This document shows, piece after piece, positions 50,401 through 55,060 of a stretch of 64,000 nucleotides of DNA. Both the position numbers and the translations under genes were made by a program. The notes beneath the pieces are model-generated. The model was given only the letters and a program-made list of their open reading frames with translations. It did not search any database and was not told where the DNA came from. Position 1 is the stretch's first letter. Every line of letters begins with the position of its first letter. Location: positions 40,834,729 through 40,898,728 of the forward strand of contig NC_088169.1 of assembly GCF_028769735.1 (NCBI RefSeq). The letters run 5' to 3'. The stretch comes from Zonotrichia leucophrys gambelii. Lineage: Eukaryota; Chordata; Aves; Passeriformes; Passerellidae.

Positions 50401-53229
50401 CAGTAAAGAATTTATTCCATATTTCTAATCTAAACCTGCCCTCCTCAAGTTTGAAGCCATTGCCCCTTGTCCTATCACTGCATGCCCTTGTAAAAGCCCC
50501 TCTCCACCTTTCTTCTTCCCCTTGAGGTACTTGAAGGCTGCTCTAAGGTGCCTCCAGTCTTCTCCAGGCTGAACAAACCCCCAGGTGTCTCAGGCTGCCT
50601 TTCACGGGAGAGCTGTTCAGACCCCCAGACCATGTTTGTGACCCTCCTCTGGACCCACTCCAGCAGGCCCACAGAGGCAGACACAGTACTCCAGTGGGGT
50701 CTCACAAGAGCAGACTATACACATATAAATTCATACACATCTATTGAGTTAGGACTCATCAGGCTGTCTTCCTCACCCTTTTTTTTTAACATCTTTCACT
50801 ACAATCCTCCCAAACAGGATATGACTACATCTCTATTAATTTCAGTCTTCAGCTGAACACCCCTCATTCTCATTTCAATGACCAGACTTATTTGGAATAA
50901 CCTGCTTAGTCTGCTTAGTTCCCTGTCTATCCATTTCTCATTCTGACTGGTTTTCACTAGATACAAATGAAAACCTGCTATTCAATTTATCTGCAGTTAT
51001 TTGAATCCTTTATGTATTCAATATTACCTTCCAACAGTAAGTACACTTTGAAAAACTGATTGGACTATGCCAATGTTTAAAACCAAGTATAAGTCCTGTA
51101 TGATTTTAGGAAGCAAATATTTTAAAGGTTATGCAATACTTTTATCCAAAAAAATCTTACTTCAAGGAATATACAACTTAAATCAGTCTAACTACACTGT
51201 AGAGAAACAGATTTGTGCTTCCAGGAGAAAGTTCATTAAGCCACCACAAAGATAAGTGGGGTTCTTCACAGCCATGCATGGGGGAAAAAAGAGAGGCAAC
51301 AGGCATAAATTGAAAAAAGGAGGTTCAGACTGGAAGGTCCAGATCTCTCTGTCCTAATGAGGACAAGGCAAGCAGGAGTGAGTAACTCAAAGAGCCTGTG
51401 CAGTCTCCATTCTTAGAGGTTTTCAAGAGTCAGCAGAACAAAGCCCCGAGTGACCTGATCTGACCTGATAGCTGACACTGCTTTGAGCAGGGCAGACCTC
51501 CTGAGGACCCCTCCACTCTGAATGATCCTAAACCATAAAATCATTTGCAGCACACCTTGGAAATATTCAGAAACTAATGGCAAATTCAGTGCAGATAAAT
51601 ATGTAAAAAGTTATACTATTCCTTGTATTTTTATAGGAAACTAATAGACTTGATAAACTTGGTATCTATCATGCCCATTAGGGTTTCTTATTCTGATTAC
51701 CATAGTGCATATGTAATAAATAAATACATACTTATGAAGATTAAAAAGAACTCCAACTCAGTTTCAAGCAAGTTTCAGACAAAATATACCAGTTTTAAGA
51801 ATCTAAGCTTTAGAGTTCTCGCCCAATGTTTTATTTCATAGGCATTGTGACACAGGTGCACAACGAACTTGCTTTGTTACAATTCCAATAAAGTTCAAAA
51901 TTTTTTAGAAATGTTTTTAGGTTATATGTAGGCAGTTAAGAAGAGAAAGAAATTCAGCTCCCAGAGAATGGCCTCCATTGCAGCTCTATGCTCAGGAATG
52001 TGGGAATAATTCTTGCTGACTCTCTAGAAAGTGCAGTTATCAATACCAAACTTCACTAGCTTTCTAAAAATGTTTGTCTCGCCTCCTTCTCACTCTCGAT
52101 TCATATTTGAGGAATTTTCACTGCAGCATCAGGAATAATGCTTTTTATTCTTCAGCAAACAATGCGTTGAACTCTGCTGACCGCTGGAGTGATGAGAGCG
52201 ATAAAAGACCCGATGCAGCCATGCAGCGGGAATTCATGCTAAACCTAGACGCTGGTATTTAATTCAACGGGAGAGATTCCCCACCAGGCTTGACAATGGA
52301 GCCTTAAGCATGACAGAGAGAAAGAATTAACGTGGCTTAGCCGCCACAAAGAATTTCAGCTGAAACAACACGTCTGAAAACTTTTTGCTGATAACAAGAG
52401 AAACTCAGCATATTGAAAACACTTCTTTTGGGTGAAATACTTCTTAGCTGACGAAACGCTTGAACACACACGGGGCCGTTCCGAAAAGTTAAAAAACCAA
52501 ACTCCTGTGTGGGAAGGGAGAAGGACCTGGGTCCCGCGGCTGCCGGCGCAGCGGGGCGGGGGCACGGAGCCCCAGCGAGGGCCGCTTCGGGCGCGCACCC
52601 CACAGCGCTCTCACGGCGCCGGGCACCCGCTCTGACCTCCTTCGGGAGCCGCCTCCGCTCCCGGCCCCCCACACGCCACTGCCGCCACCGGCGCGGGGCC
52701 CCCTGCGCGGGGCCGCGCTCCGTCACGCCGGGCGGCTCAGGCGGAGCCGGCCATGGGCAACGGGGACAAGCAGCCCCTGGCGACGGTCCCACACGGGCCG
52801 CGGGCGGGGCGGGCTCGAGGCGGGCGAGGGGCGAGAGCGGCGCCGGACACGCCGGGGCGGGCGCCGAGGGGAGTAACGGGACCCTTCGCGCCCTGACGGG
52901 CCGAGGGCCGCCGCGGGCCCCGCGCCCGCCAGGCGAAACGGTCGCCACCGCCCGGCCCCGCCGCCCCGGCTGGGGCAAGGCCCGGGCCGCCCGGGCGGCA
53001 GCTGGTGCCGCTGCTCACACGTGGGGCTCGGCCGGCCCCGCCGCCTCCCTGCCCCCCTCCTTGCCTCCCTCCCTCCCGCCCTCCGACGAGGCCCGGCGGG
53101 TCTGACAGGCCGTCCCGGCGGCCGCTGACGCGGCGGCCCCGTTACCTCGGCCTGCTTGCGGACCGCATTGTCCGGGCTGAGCAGGTTGCCGAGAAGGGCG
53201 TAGAACTGCTCCTGCTCCGTCGCCGCCAT
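11326..53229 (-). CDS. IPO5: Importin-5 (karyopherin beta-3 / RanBP5), complete, 26 coding exons
   Basis: Importin-beta family nuclear import receptor. It binds cargo (ribosomal proteins and core histones are known for the family member) in the cytoplasm and releases it in the nucleus on binding RanGTP at its N-terminal half. The joined exons (each listed separately) total 3288 nt, 1095 residues plus TGA, against about 1097 in human, and align with human IPO5 end to end by recollection. The product is an alpha-helical HEAT-repeat solenoid. Acidic loops lie near residues 312-331 ([19 protein letters not shown]), 643-655 ([13 protein letters not shown]) and 813-832. All phases match across the 25 introns. 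Start choice: the ATG at 53229 has G at -3 and +4 and gives the family N-terminus ending NAVRKQAE. Intron 18 is AT-AC and intron 12 is GC-AG; all others are GT-AG. Minor introns not listed separately (3, 4, 5, 7, 11, 13-17, 19, 20, 22) are 85-1017 nt and I saw nothing else in them. The close paralogue RANBP6 is typically intronless, so this is IPO5. Confidence 0.97.
11413..14007 (-). other. IPO5 intron 25 (2.6 kb)
   Basis: GT-AG intron. AT-rich, with a poly(A/T)-rich segment near 12220-12340. No repeat or RNA gene recognised. Confidence 0.85.
14008..14149 (-). CDS. IPO5: IPO5 coding exon 25 (residues 1020-1067)
   Basis: Begins [20 protein letters not shown] and ends [11 protein letters not shown]. 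It completes Ser1020 and ends in phase 0. The acceptor is aacag and the donor gtaaat. Confidence 0.97.
14150..15579 (-). other. IPO5 intron 24 (1.4 kb)
   Basis: GT-AG intron. The 14450-14770 part is moderately GC-rich and open on both strands, but has no recognisable domain or repeat family. Confidence 0.85.
15580..15808 (-). CDS. IPO5: IPO5 coding exon 24 (residues 944-1020)
   Basis: Begins [20 protein letters not shown], contains [14 protein letters not shown], and ends FNYLCDLLE plus two bases of Ser1020. About 36% of codons end in G or C. The acceptor is aattag and the donor gtaagg. Confidence 0.97.
15809..18706 (-). other. IPO5 intron 23 (2.9 kb)
   Basis: GT-AG intron holding the AT-rich tract at 17955-18105. 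Its 5' 70-100 bp, next to exon 23, share that exon's raised GC content. Confidence 0.85.
17955..18105. repeat. AT-rich low-complexity tract (TATA)n
   Basis: About 150 bp almost purely A and T with repeated tatata, attata and acatat units, in intron 23 of IPO5. It probably melts easily or forms cruciforms. Confidence 0.9.
18707..18926 (-). CDS. IPO5: IPO5 coding exon 23, GC-rich (residues 871-943)
   Basis: Begins [20 protein letters not shown] and ends [10 protein letters not shown] plus one base of Glu944. By hand count 68 of 73 codons end in G or C, and about 25 CpGs fall in roughly 225 bp. The frame is intact and the core [13 protein letters not shown] motif is conserved, but several positions differ from recalled human IPO5. 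The acceptor is gccgcag and the donor gtactg. Confidence 0.96.
19502..19624 (-). CDS. IPO5: IPO5 coding exon 22 (residues 830-870)
   Basis: Begins [20 protein letters not shown] and ends [12 protein letters not shown]. Both ends are phase 0. About 39% of codons end in G or C, in strong contrast with exon 23. The acceptor is ttcag and the donor gtaagt. Confidence 0.96.
19795..20300 (-). mobile_element. CR1 LINE fragment, internally deleted
   Basis: The 19795-20030 part is the CR1 3' end in reverse orientation (aatggtttgggttggaag, ctgccatgggtagggacac). The 20080-20260 part, read on the minus strand, gives a reverse-transcriptase piece with [20 protein letters not shown], the CR1 (S/C)KAFDTVPH region. 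The sequence between them in a full CR1 is missing, so the copy has lost the rest of the RT and the C-terminal region. Confidence 0.85.
22085..22440 (+). mobile_element. CR1 LINE 3' end fragment
   Basis: Contains the ordered CR1 3' blocks gatgacctcattgcagtcta, aaggaatggccttaagttgt, ggctctggaacaggctccct and gggtcccttccaactcagct, ending near ctctgtaatt where the 8-bp terminal repeat normally lies. It is 5'-truncated and non-functional, inserted in intron 21 antisense to IPO5. Confidence 0.85.
22751..22806 (-). CDS. IPO5: IPO5 coding exon 21, short charged exon (residues 811-829)
   Basis: Only 56 nt. Encodes [18 protein letters not shown], where 10 of 18 residues are acidic and no hydrophobic helix is present; it is a surface loop between HEAT repeats. 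The acceptor is atttag and the donor gtaagt. Confidence 0.95.
23405..23516 (-). CDS. IPO5: IPO5 coding exon 20 (residues 774-810)
   Basis: Begins [20 protein letters not shown] and ends HFKNQELRQ plus one base of Val811. The acceptor is cacaag and the donor gtaagt. Confidence 0.96.
23947..24119 (-). CDS. IPO5: IPO5 coding exon 19, preceded by an AC acceptor (residues 716-773)
   Basis: Completes Gly716 and continues [20 protein letters not shown] through [10 protein letters not shown]. The splice acceptor is AC, not AG: the intron ends ttccttgacaatggcac. Only this junction restores the family sequence HDGVRVAA. The donor at the other end is an ordinary gtaaca. Confidence 0.96.
24120..24599 (-). 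other. IPO5: IPO5 intron 18, U12-type AT-AC intron (480 nt)
   Basis: Read on the minus strand, the intron starts ATATCCTATT and ends in AC. It carries TTCCTTGAC, a perfect match to the U12 branch-site consensus TTCCTTRAC, at 24136-24128, with the branch A nine nucleotides from the splice site. All three signals and the reading frame agree, so this is a minor-spliceosome intron. Confidence 0.94.
24600..24696 (-). CDS. IPO5: IPO5 coding exon 18, followed by a U12-type donor (residues 684-715)
   Basis: Encodes [20 protein letters not shown] followed by [12 protein letters not shown] plus one base of Gly716. The acceptor is ttcag. The donor is atatcctatt, a close match to the U12 AT-AC donor consensus ATATCCTTT. 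Confidence 0.96.
25216..25337 (-). CDS. IPO5: IPO5 coding exon 17, acidic linker (residues 643-683)
   Basis: Begins [20 protein letters not shown] and ends [10 protein letters not shown]. The SDDDGWE segment is the second acidic surface loop of the receptor. The acceptor is aacag and the donor gtgagt. Confidence 0.96.
25431..25563 (-). CDS. IPO5: IPO5 coding exon 16 (residues 599-642)
   Basis: Begins [20 protein letters not shown] and ends [10 protein letters not shown] plus one base of Thr643. The acceptor is tctag and the donor gtaggt. The following intron 16 is 93 nt. Confidence 0.96.
26272..26355 (-). CDS. IPO5: IPO5 coding exon 15 (residues 571-598)
   Basis: Encodes [20 protein letters not shown] followed by DLEDDDPQ. 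Both ends are phase 0. The acceptor is tctag and the donor gtatgt. Confidence 0.96.
26810..27028 (-). CDS. IPO5: IPO5 coding exon 14 (residues 498-570)
   Basis: Begins [20 protein letters not shown] and includes [20 protein letters not shown] and [18 protein letters not shown]. Both ends are phase 0. It is almost identical to the recalled human sequence and is the most conserved large exon. The acceptor is ccaag and the donor gtaagc. Confidence 0.97.
27256..27429 (-). CDS. IPO5: IPO5 coding exon 13 (residues 440-497)
   Basis: Begins [20 protein letters not shown] and continues [17 protein letters not shown] to MVIKLQE. Both ends are phase 0. The acceptor is ttcag and the donor gtataa. Confidence 0.97.
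27522..27611 (-). CDS. IPO5: IPO5 coding exon 12, followed by a GC donor (residues 410-439)
   Basis: Encodes [20 protein letters not shown] followed by [18 protein letters not shown] is the canonical importin-beta HEAT B-helix signature. The exon ends AAG and the intron begins gcaagt, the classic non-canonical GC donor. The next exon resumes in phase 0 exactly where the family sequence continues, so no GT alternative is needed. Confidence 0.96.
27719..27843 (-). CDS. IPO5: IPO5 coding exon 11 (residues 368-409)
   Basis: Begins [20 protein letters not shown] and ends [14 protein letters not shown], a very conserved HEAT repeat with the DWKYRHAGL signature shared by importin-beta receptors. 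The acceptor is ccttag and the donor gtgagt. Confidence 0.97.
27844..33388 (-). other. IPO5 introns 10 and 9 around exon 10
   Basis: Two GT-AG introns of 2.4 and 3.1 kb separated by exon 10 (30206-30312). They contain homopolymer A runs (near 29338 and 30173). No transposon family or RNA gene recognised. Confidence 0.8.
30206..30312 (-). CDS. IPO5: IPO5 coding exon 10 (residues 332-368)
   Basis: Encodes [20 protein letters not shown] through [10 protein letters not shown] plus one base of Pro368. The acceptor is atttag and the donor gtaagt. Confidence 0.96.
33389..33476 (-). CDS. IPO5: IPO5 coding exon 9, acidic loop (residues 303-332)
   Basis: Encodes [20 protein letters not shown] followed by ELADDDFD, with 13 Asp/Glu in the last 19 residues. 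This is the long acidic loop characteristic of this importin branch, which in related receptors contacts basic cargo or RanGTP. Both ends split codons. The acceptor is tttag and the donor gtaatt. Confidence 0.96.
33477..36959 (-). other. IPO5 intron 8 (3.5 kb)
   Basis: GT-AG intron. No repeat family, exon or RNA gene recognised. Confidence 0.85.
36960..37080 (-). CDS. IPO5: IPO5 coding exon 8 (residues 263-302)
   Basis: Begins [20 protein letters not shown] and ends RHTNIIAQA plus one base of Ile303. It contains [10 protein letters not shown], a HEAT helix leading into the acidic loop. The acceptor is tgtag and the donor gtaagt. Confidence 0.96.
37166..37288 (-). CDS. IPO5: IPO5 coding exon 7 (residues 222-262)
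   Basis: Encodes [20 protein letters not shown] through [11 protein letters not shown], with both ends phase 0. The following intron 7 is only 85 nt, one of the smallest in the gene. The acceptor is tatag and the donor gtaaag. Confidence 0.96.
37289..40482 (-). other. IPO5 intron 6 (3.2 kb)
   Basis: GT-AG intron. The 37390-37890 part has a different texture (purine-rich, more GC, few homopolymers) and could be an old transposon insertion, but I cannot assign a family. Confidence 0.8.
40483..40587 (-). CDS. IPO5: IPO5 coding exon 6 (residues 187-221)
   Basis: Begins [20 protein letters not shown] and ends [11 protein letters not shown]. Both ends are phase 0. It is one of the more diverged exons relative to recalled human sequence, at the inter-helix NAPLLK segment. 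The acceptor is ttttag and the donor gtaaga. Confidence 0.95.
41605..41701 (-). CDS. IPO5: IPO5 coding exon 5 (residues 154-186)
   Basis: Encodes [20 protein letters not shown] followed by [12 protein letters not shown]. It completes Trp154 at its start and ends in phase 0. The acceptor is ccttag and the donor gtaaga. Confidence 0.96.
41926..42028 (-). CDS. IPO5: IPO5 coding exon 4 (residues 120-154)
   Basis: Encodes [20 protein letters not shown] through REAALHIF. Both ends split codons (Asp120 and Trp154). The acceptor is tgtag and the donor gtaagc. Confidence 0.96.
42510..42702 (-). CDS. IPO5: IPO5 coding exon 3 (residues 56-119)
   Basis: Begins [20 protein letters not shown] and ends AELARNLI plus one base of Asp120. 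The acceptor is aacag and the donor gtactt. It is part of the N-terminal, RanGTP-binding arch of importin-beta receptors. The stretch around [20 protein letters not shown] differs noticeably from the human sequence as I recall it, while the flanks are conserved. Confidence 0.96.
42703..48060 (-). other. IPO5 intron 2 (5.4 kb, the largest)
   Basis: GT-AG intron. A short TG run lies at 42717-42729. Open frames at 45330-45732 match nothing I know. No transposon recognised, which is notable for its length. Confidence 0.8.
48061..48141 (-). CDS. IPO5: IPO5 coding exon 2 (residues 29-55)
   Basis: Encodes [20 protein letters not shown] and then NNATPEE, the second helix of the first HEAT repeat. 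The acceptor is gtgcag, the donor is gtatgc, and both ends are phase 0. Intron 1 before it is 5.0 kb and intron 2 after it is 5.4 kb. Confidence 0.96.
50212..50712 (-). mobile_element. CR1 LINE 3' end fragment
   Basis: Reverse-oriented CR1: ataatcacagaatgttttgg, ctagttccaaaccctctgcc, ccttgtcctatcactgcatg, then gagcagcctt-type text through ctccagtggggtctcac. It is about 500 bp, 5'-truncated, and inserted in intron 1 in the same orientation as IPO5. It is the least diverged CR1 3' end in the window by eye. Confidence 0.92.
51330..51545 (+). mobile_element. CR1 LINE 3' end fragment, diverged
   Basis: Weak but ordered CR1 3' matches: gaggttttcaagagtcagca, gatctgacctgatagctgac, gacctcctgaggacccctcc and gaatgatcctaaaccataaa. 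It is antisense to IPO5 in intron 1. Confidence 0.7.
53146..53229 (-). CDS. IPO5: IPO5 coding exon 1 (residues 1-28)
   Basis: Begins [20 protein letters not shown] and ends RKQAE before gtaacg. It ends in phase 0 and lies inside the CpG island. The Kozak context is GCAATGG. The N-terminus is two residues shorter than the alanine-rich human start. The leader is open in this frame for at least 195 nt upstream but I see no in-frame upstream ATG, so the 53229 start is preferred. Confidence 0.95.
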
Positions 53230-53324
53230 TGCTGCGAGAGGGAAGGAGAGGGAGGAAGGGGGAGCGCCGGCCGCGCCGCCGGCGGGGGAGCGAGGGGCGG
53301 GGCCGCAACGCCAGCCGCGCTCCC

Positions 53325-53547
53325 ATTGGTTGCGGCGCACGGAGCCTCGCCCCCGATTGGCCCTGCCTCCCTTTGACGTCCCGGCAGCTCGGGGCGAGGC
53401 GGGCAGCGGGGAGCGGCGGCTCAACCGACCCTCAAAGGGGGTTTGTCTCCTCGCGTGTCATTGGTGCGCCGCGGCGCCGGGGGCGGGAGGCAGAGGAGGC
53501 GGAGCGCTCTGATTGGCGAATAGCTCCGGCAACCCCGGCGGGATTGG
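53325..53547 (-). promoter_or_regulatory. Five same-orientation CCAAT boxes (NF-Y type)
   Basis: CCAAT on the minus strand (ATTGG as given) at 53325-53329, 53356-53360, 53460-53464, 53512-53516 and 53543-53547. All point in the IPO5 direction, and two pairs are exactly 31 bp apart. Arrays of CCAAT boxes spaced about three helical turns are typical of NF-Y-driven TATA-less housekeeping promoters. Confidence 0.75.
53374..53380. promoter_or_regulatory. CRE-like TGACGTC site, proximal
   Basis: TGACGTCC, a 7/8 match to the CREB/ATF palindrome TGACGTCA, 145 bp upstream of the start codon and 14 bp beyond a CCAAT box. Confidence 0.5.
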
Positions 53548-53670
53548 CCGGAGCCGCGGTCGGGCGGCGCGGGCAGGGAGGGGTCGCGCCGGGACGCGGA
53601 GCTGGGCCGGGCCGGGCAGGGGAGGGACGGAAAGCGCGGGAGATCGCGGGGCGTCGCCTCCGGCGCTCGG

Positions 53671-53677
53671 TGACGTC
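53671..53677. promoter_or_regulatory. CRE-like TGACGTC site, distal
   Basis: TGACGTCG, a 7/8 match to the CREB/ATF site, near the upstream edge of the CpG island. Confidence 0.45.
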
Positions 53678-53820
53678 GTGCTGCTGTCCCGCCGCTGGGA
53701 ATCTGTGAGTCACAGCCCGGGTCGGGTTGGCAGGGACCGCGGTGATACCGGGTCCGAGCTCTCTGCTCAGGCAGGGGCGTCCTAGAGCACATGGCACAGG
53801 ATTGCACGGAGACAGATCTT

Positions 53821-54485
53821 GAATATCCCCAGTGACGGATACTACGCAGCCTCTCCGGGCAGGCTGTTCCCGGGCTCAGTCACTCGCACGGTATAGAAGT
53901 TCTTCCTCACGTTCAGGTGGAACTTCCCGTGCGTCAGTCTCTGCCCGTTGTCCCTGTTCATTGCTCAGCACCGCCGAGCAGAGCCCGGCTCCAGCATCGT
54001 GGCACTCTCCTTTCAGATACCGGTAGACATTGATGAGGTCCCCTCTCAGCCATCTCTCCTCGAGACTAAGCAAGCCCAGCTCCCTCAGCCTTTCCTTGTA
54101 GGAGAGTTACTCCAGTCCTCTCATCCCGCTCTGCTGGACCATTCCAGGAGCTCCACATTTCTCTTGCGCTGAGGAGCCCGACACTGGCACAGCACTCCAG
54201 ATCCGGCCTCACCAGGGCTGAGCAGAGGGGCAGGACAACTTGCCTTGACTTGCTGGGATTGCTCTTCCTAATGCACCCTAGGATACCATTGGCCTTCCTA
54301 GCCACCAGGGCTCATGCACAGCTTGTTGTCCACCAGCATCGCCAGGTCCTACATTGCAGAGCTGTTTCCCAGCAGATCAGGCCCCAGCCTGGGGGTTGTT
54401 CTTCCCAGCTGCAGGACCTTGCATTTGCTCCCGTTGATTTCAGAAGGTTCTTCTCTGCCCATCTGTCCAACCCACTGACGTTTTA
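53821..54485 (-). mobile_element. CR1 LINE fragment abutting the IPO5 promoter
   Basis: Reverse-oriented CR1 covering the C-terminal part of ORF2. Minus-strand frames show LEERWLRGDLINVYRYLKGE and KANGILGCIRKSNPSKSRQV, both hallmarks of CR1 ORF2, broken by frameshifts and stops. It lacks the CR1 3' terminus and the 5' two thirds. Its left edge meets the CpG island within about 50 bp. Confidence 0.88.
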
Positions 54486-54599
54486 ATGGATTGAATAAAA
54501 CTTAATTAGTATTCCCTTTGATCTCAGGGGATATCACAGGTTCGTGACGTGCATGATGAGAGGCTTTGAGCATTACCCTGCTCATTGGTGGAGGGCTCT

Positions 54600-54665
54600 G
54601 CTCAGCCAGCTGTTTGTGTGCACCAGCCAGCTGTTCACCAGCCAGCTGTTTGGGGTGCAGCTGTG
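54600..54665. repeat. Short tandem block with four CAGCTG motifs
   Basis: CAGCTG at 54607, 54628, 54643 and 54658, within repeated text gccagctgtt. The last three are exactly 15 bp apart. This is a degenerate minisatellite that also forms an E-box cluster. Confidence 0.7.
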
Positions 54666-54765
54666 GGAGTGGCTGGCCAGGTCAAGTATCCTGCCTGGGC
54701 TGTGCCAAGGGAACGCCAATGCTTTAAAAGCAGGAGGACTCTGGTAGTGAGATGGTGGAGCAAAG

Positions 54766-55060
54766 ATGGATGGATGGATGGATGGATGGATGGATGGATG
54801 GATGGATGAGGAAGGAAGGAAGGAAGGAAGGAAGGAAGGAAGGAAGGAAGGAAGGAAGGAAGGAAGGAAGGAAGGAAGGAAGGAAGGAAGGAAGGAAGGA
54901 AGGAAGGAAGGAAGGAAGGAAGGAAGGAAGGAAGGAAGGAAGGAAGGAAGGAAGGAAGGAAGGAAGGAAGGAAGGAAGGAAGGAAGGAAGGAAGGAAGGA
55001 AGGAAGGAAGGAAGGAAGGAAGGAAGGGAGGGAGGGAGGGAGGGAGGGAGGGAGGGAGGA
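54766..55060 (+). repeat. Compound tetranucleotide microsatellite (TGGA)n(GGAA)n(GGGA)n
   Basis: About 11 copies of TGGA (54766-54808), then about 54 uninterrupted copies of GGAA (54810-55025), then about 8-9 copies of GGGA (55026-55060). The GGAA block shows no interruption by eye, which suggests recent expansion or high mutability. It lies about 1.5 kb upstream of the IPO5 start. Open frames through it are repeat artefacts. Confidence 0.97.

Larger units (their letters stand above)
48142..53145 (-). other. IPO5 intron 1 (5.0 kb)
   Basis: GT-AG intron with two CR1 fragments (50212-50712, 51330-51545) and, in its first 650 bp, the downstream half of the CpG island. First-intron regulatory elements are common in such genes, but I cannot point to one beyond the CpG island. 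Confidence 0.85.
52500..53780. promoter_or_regulatory. CpG-island promoter of IPO5
   Basis: About 1.3 kb of very GC- and CpG-rich DNA around exon 1, sharply set off from AT-rich flanks. It covers the start of intron 1, exon 1, the leader and the upstream promoter. There is no TATA box near the start. GC boxes (ggggcgggg near 53295 and gggggcggg near 53480), five CCAAT boxes and two TGACGTC sites are visible. Long open frames on both strands here result from GC richness and are not genes. Confidence 0.9.

Noticed and set aside
52337..53807. Long open frames on both strands around exon 1 (up to 233 codons)
   Set aside because: They lie in the CpG island, where stop codons are rare. The composition is Arg/Ala/Gly/Pro and only the 28 codons of IPO5 exon 1 match a known protein.
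54766..55060. CRISPR-like array
   Set aside because: Four-base tandem units without spacers in a vertebrate genome; it is a microsatellite.
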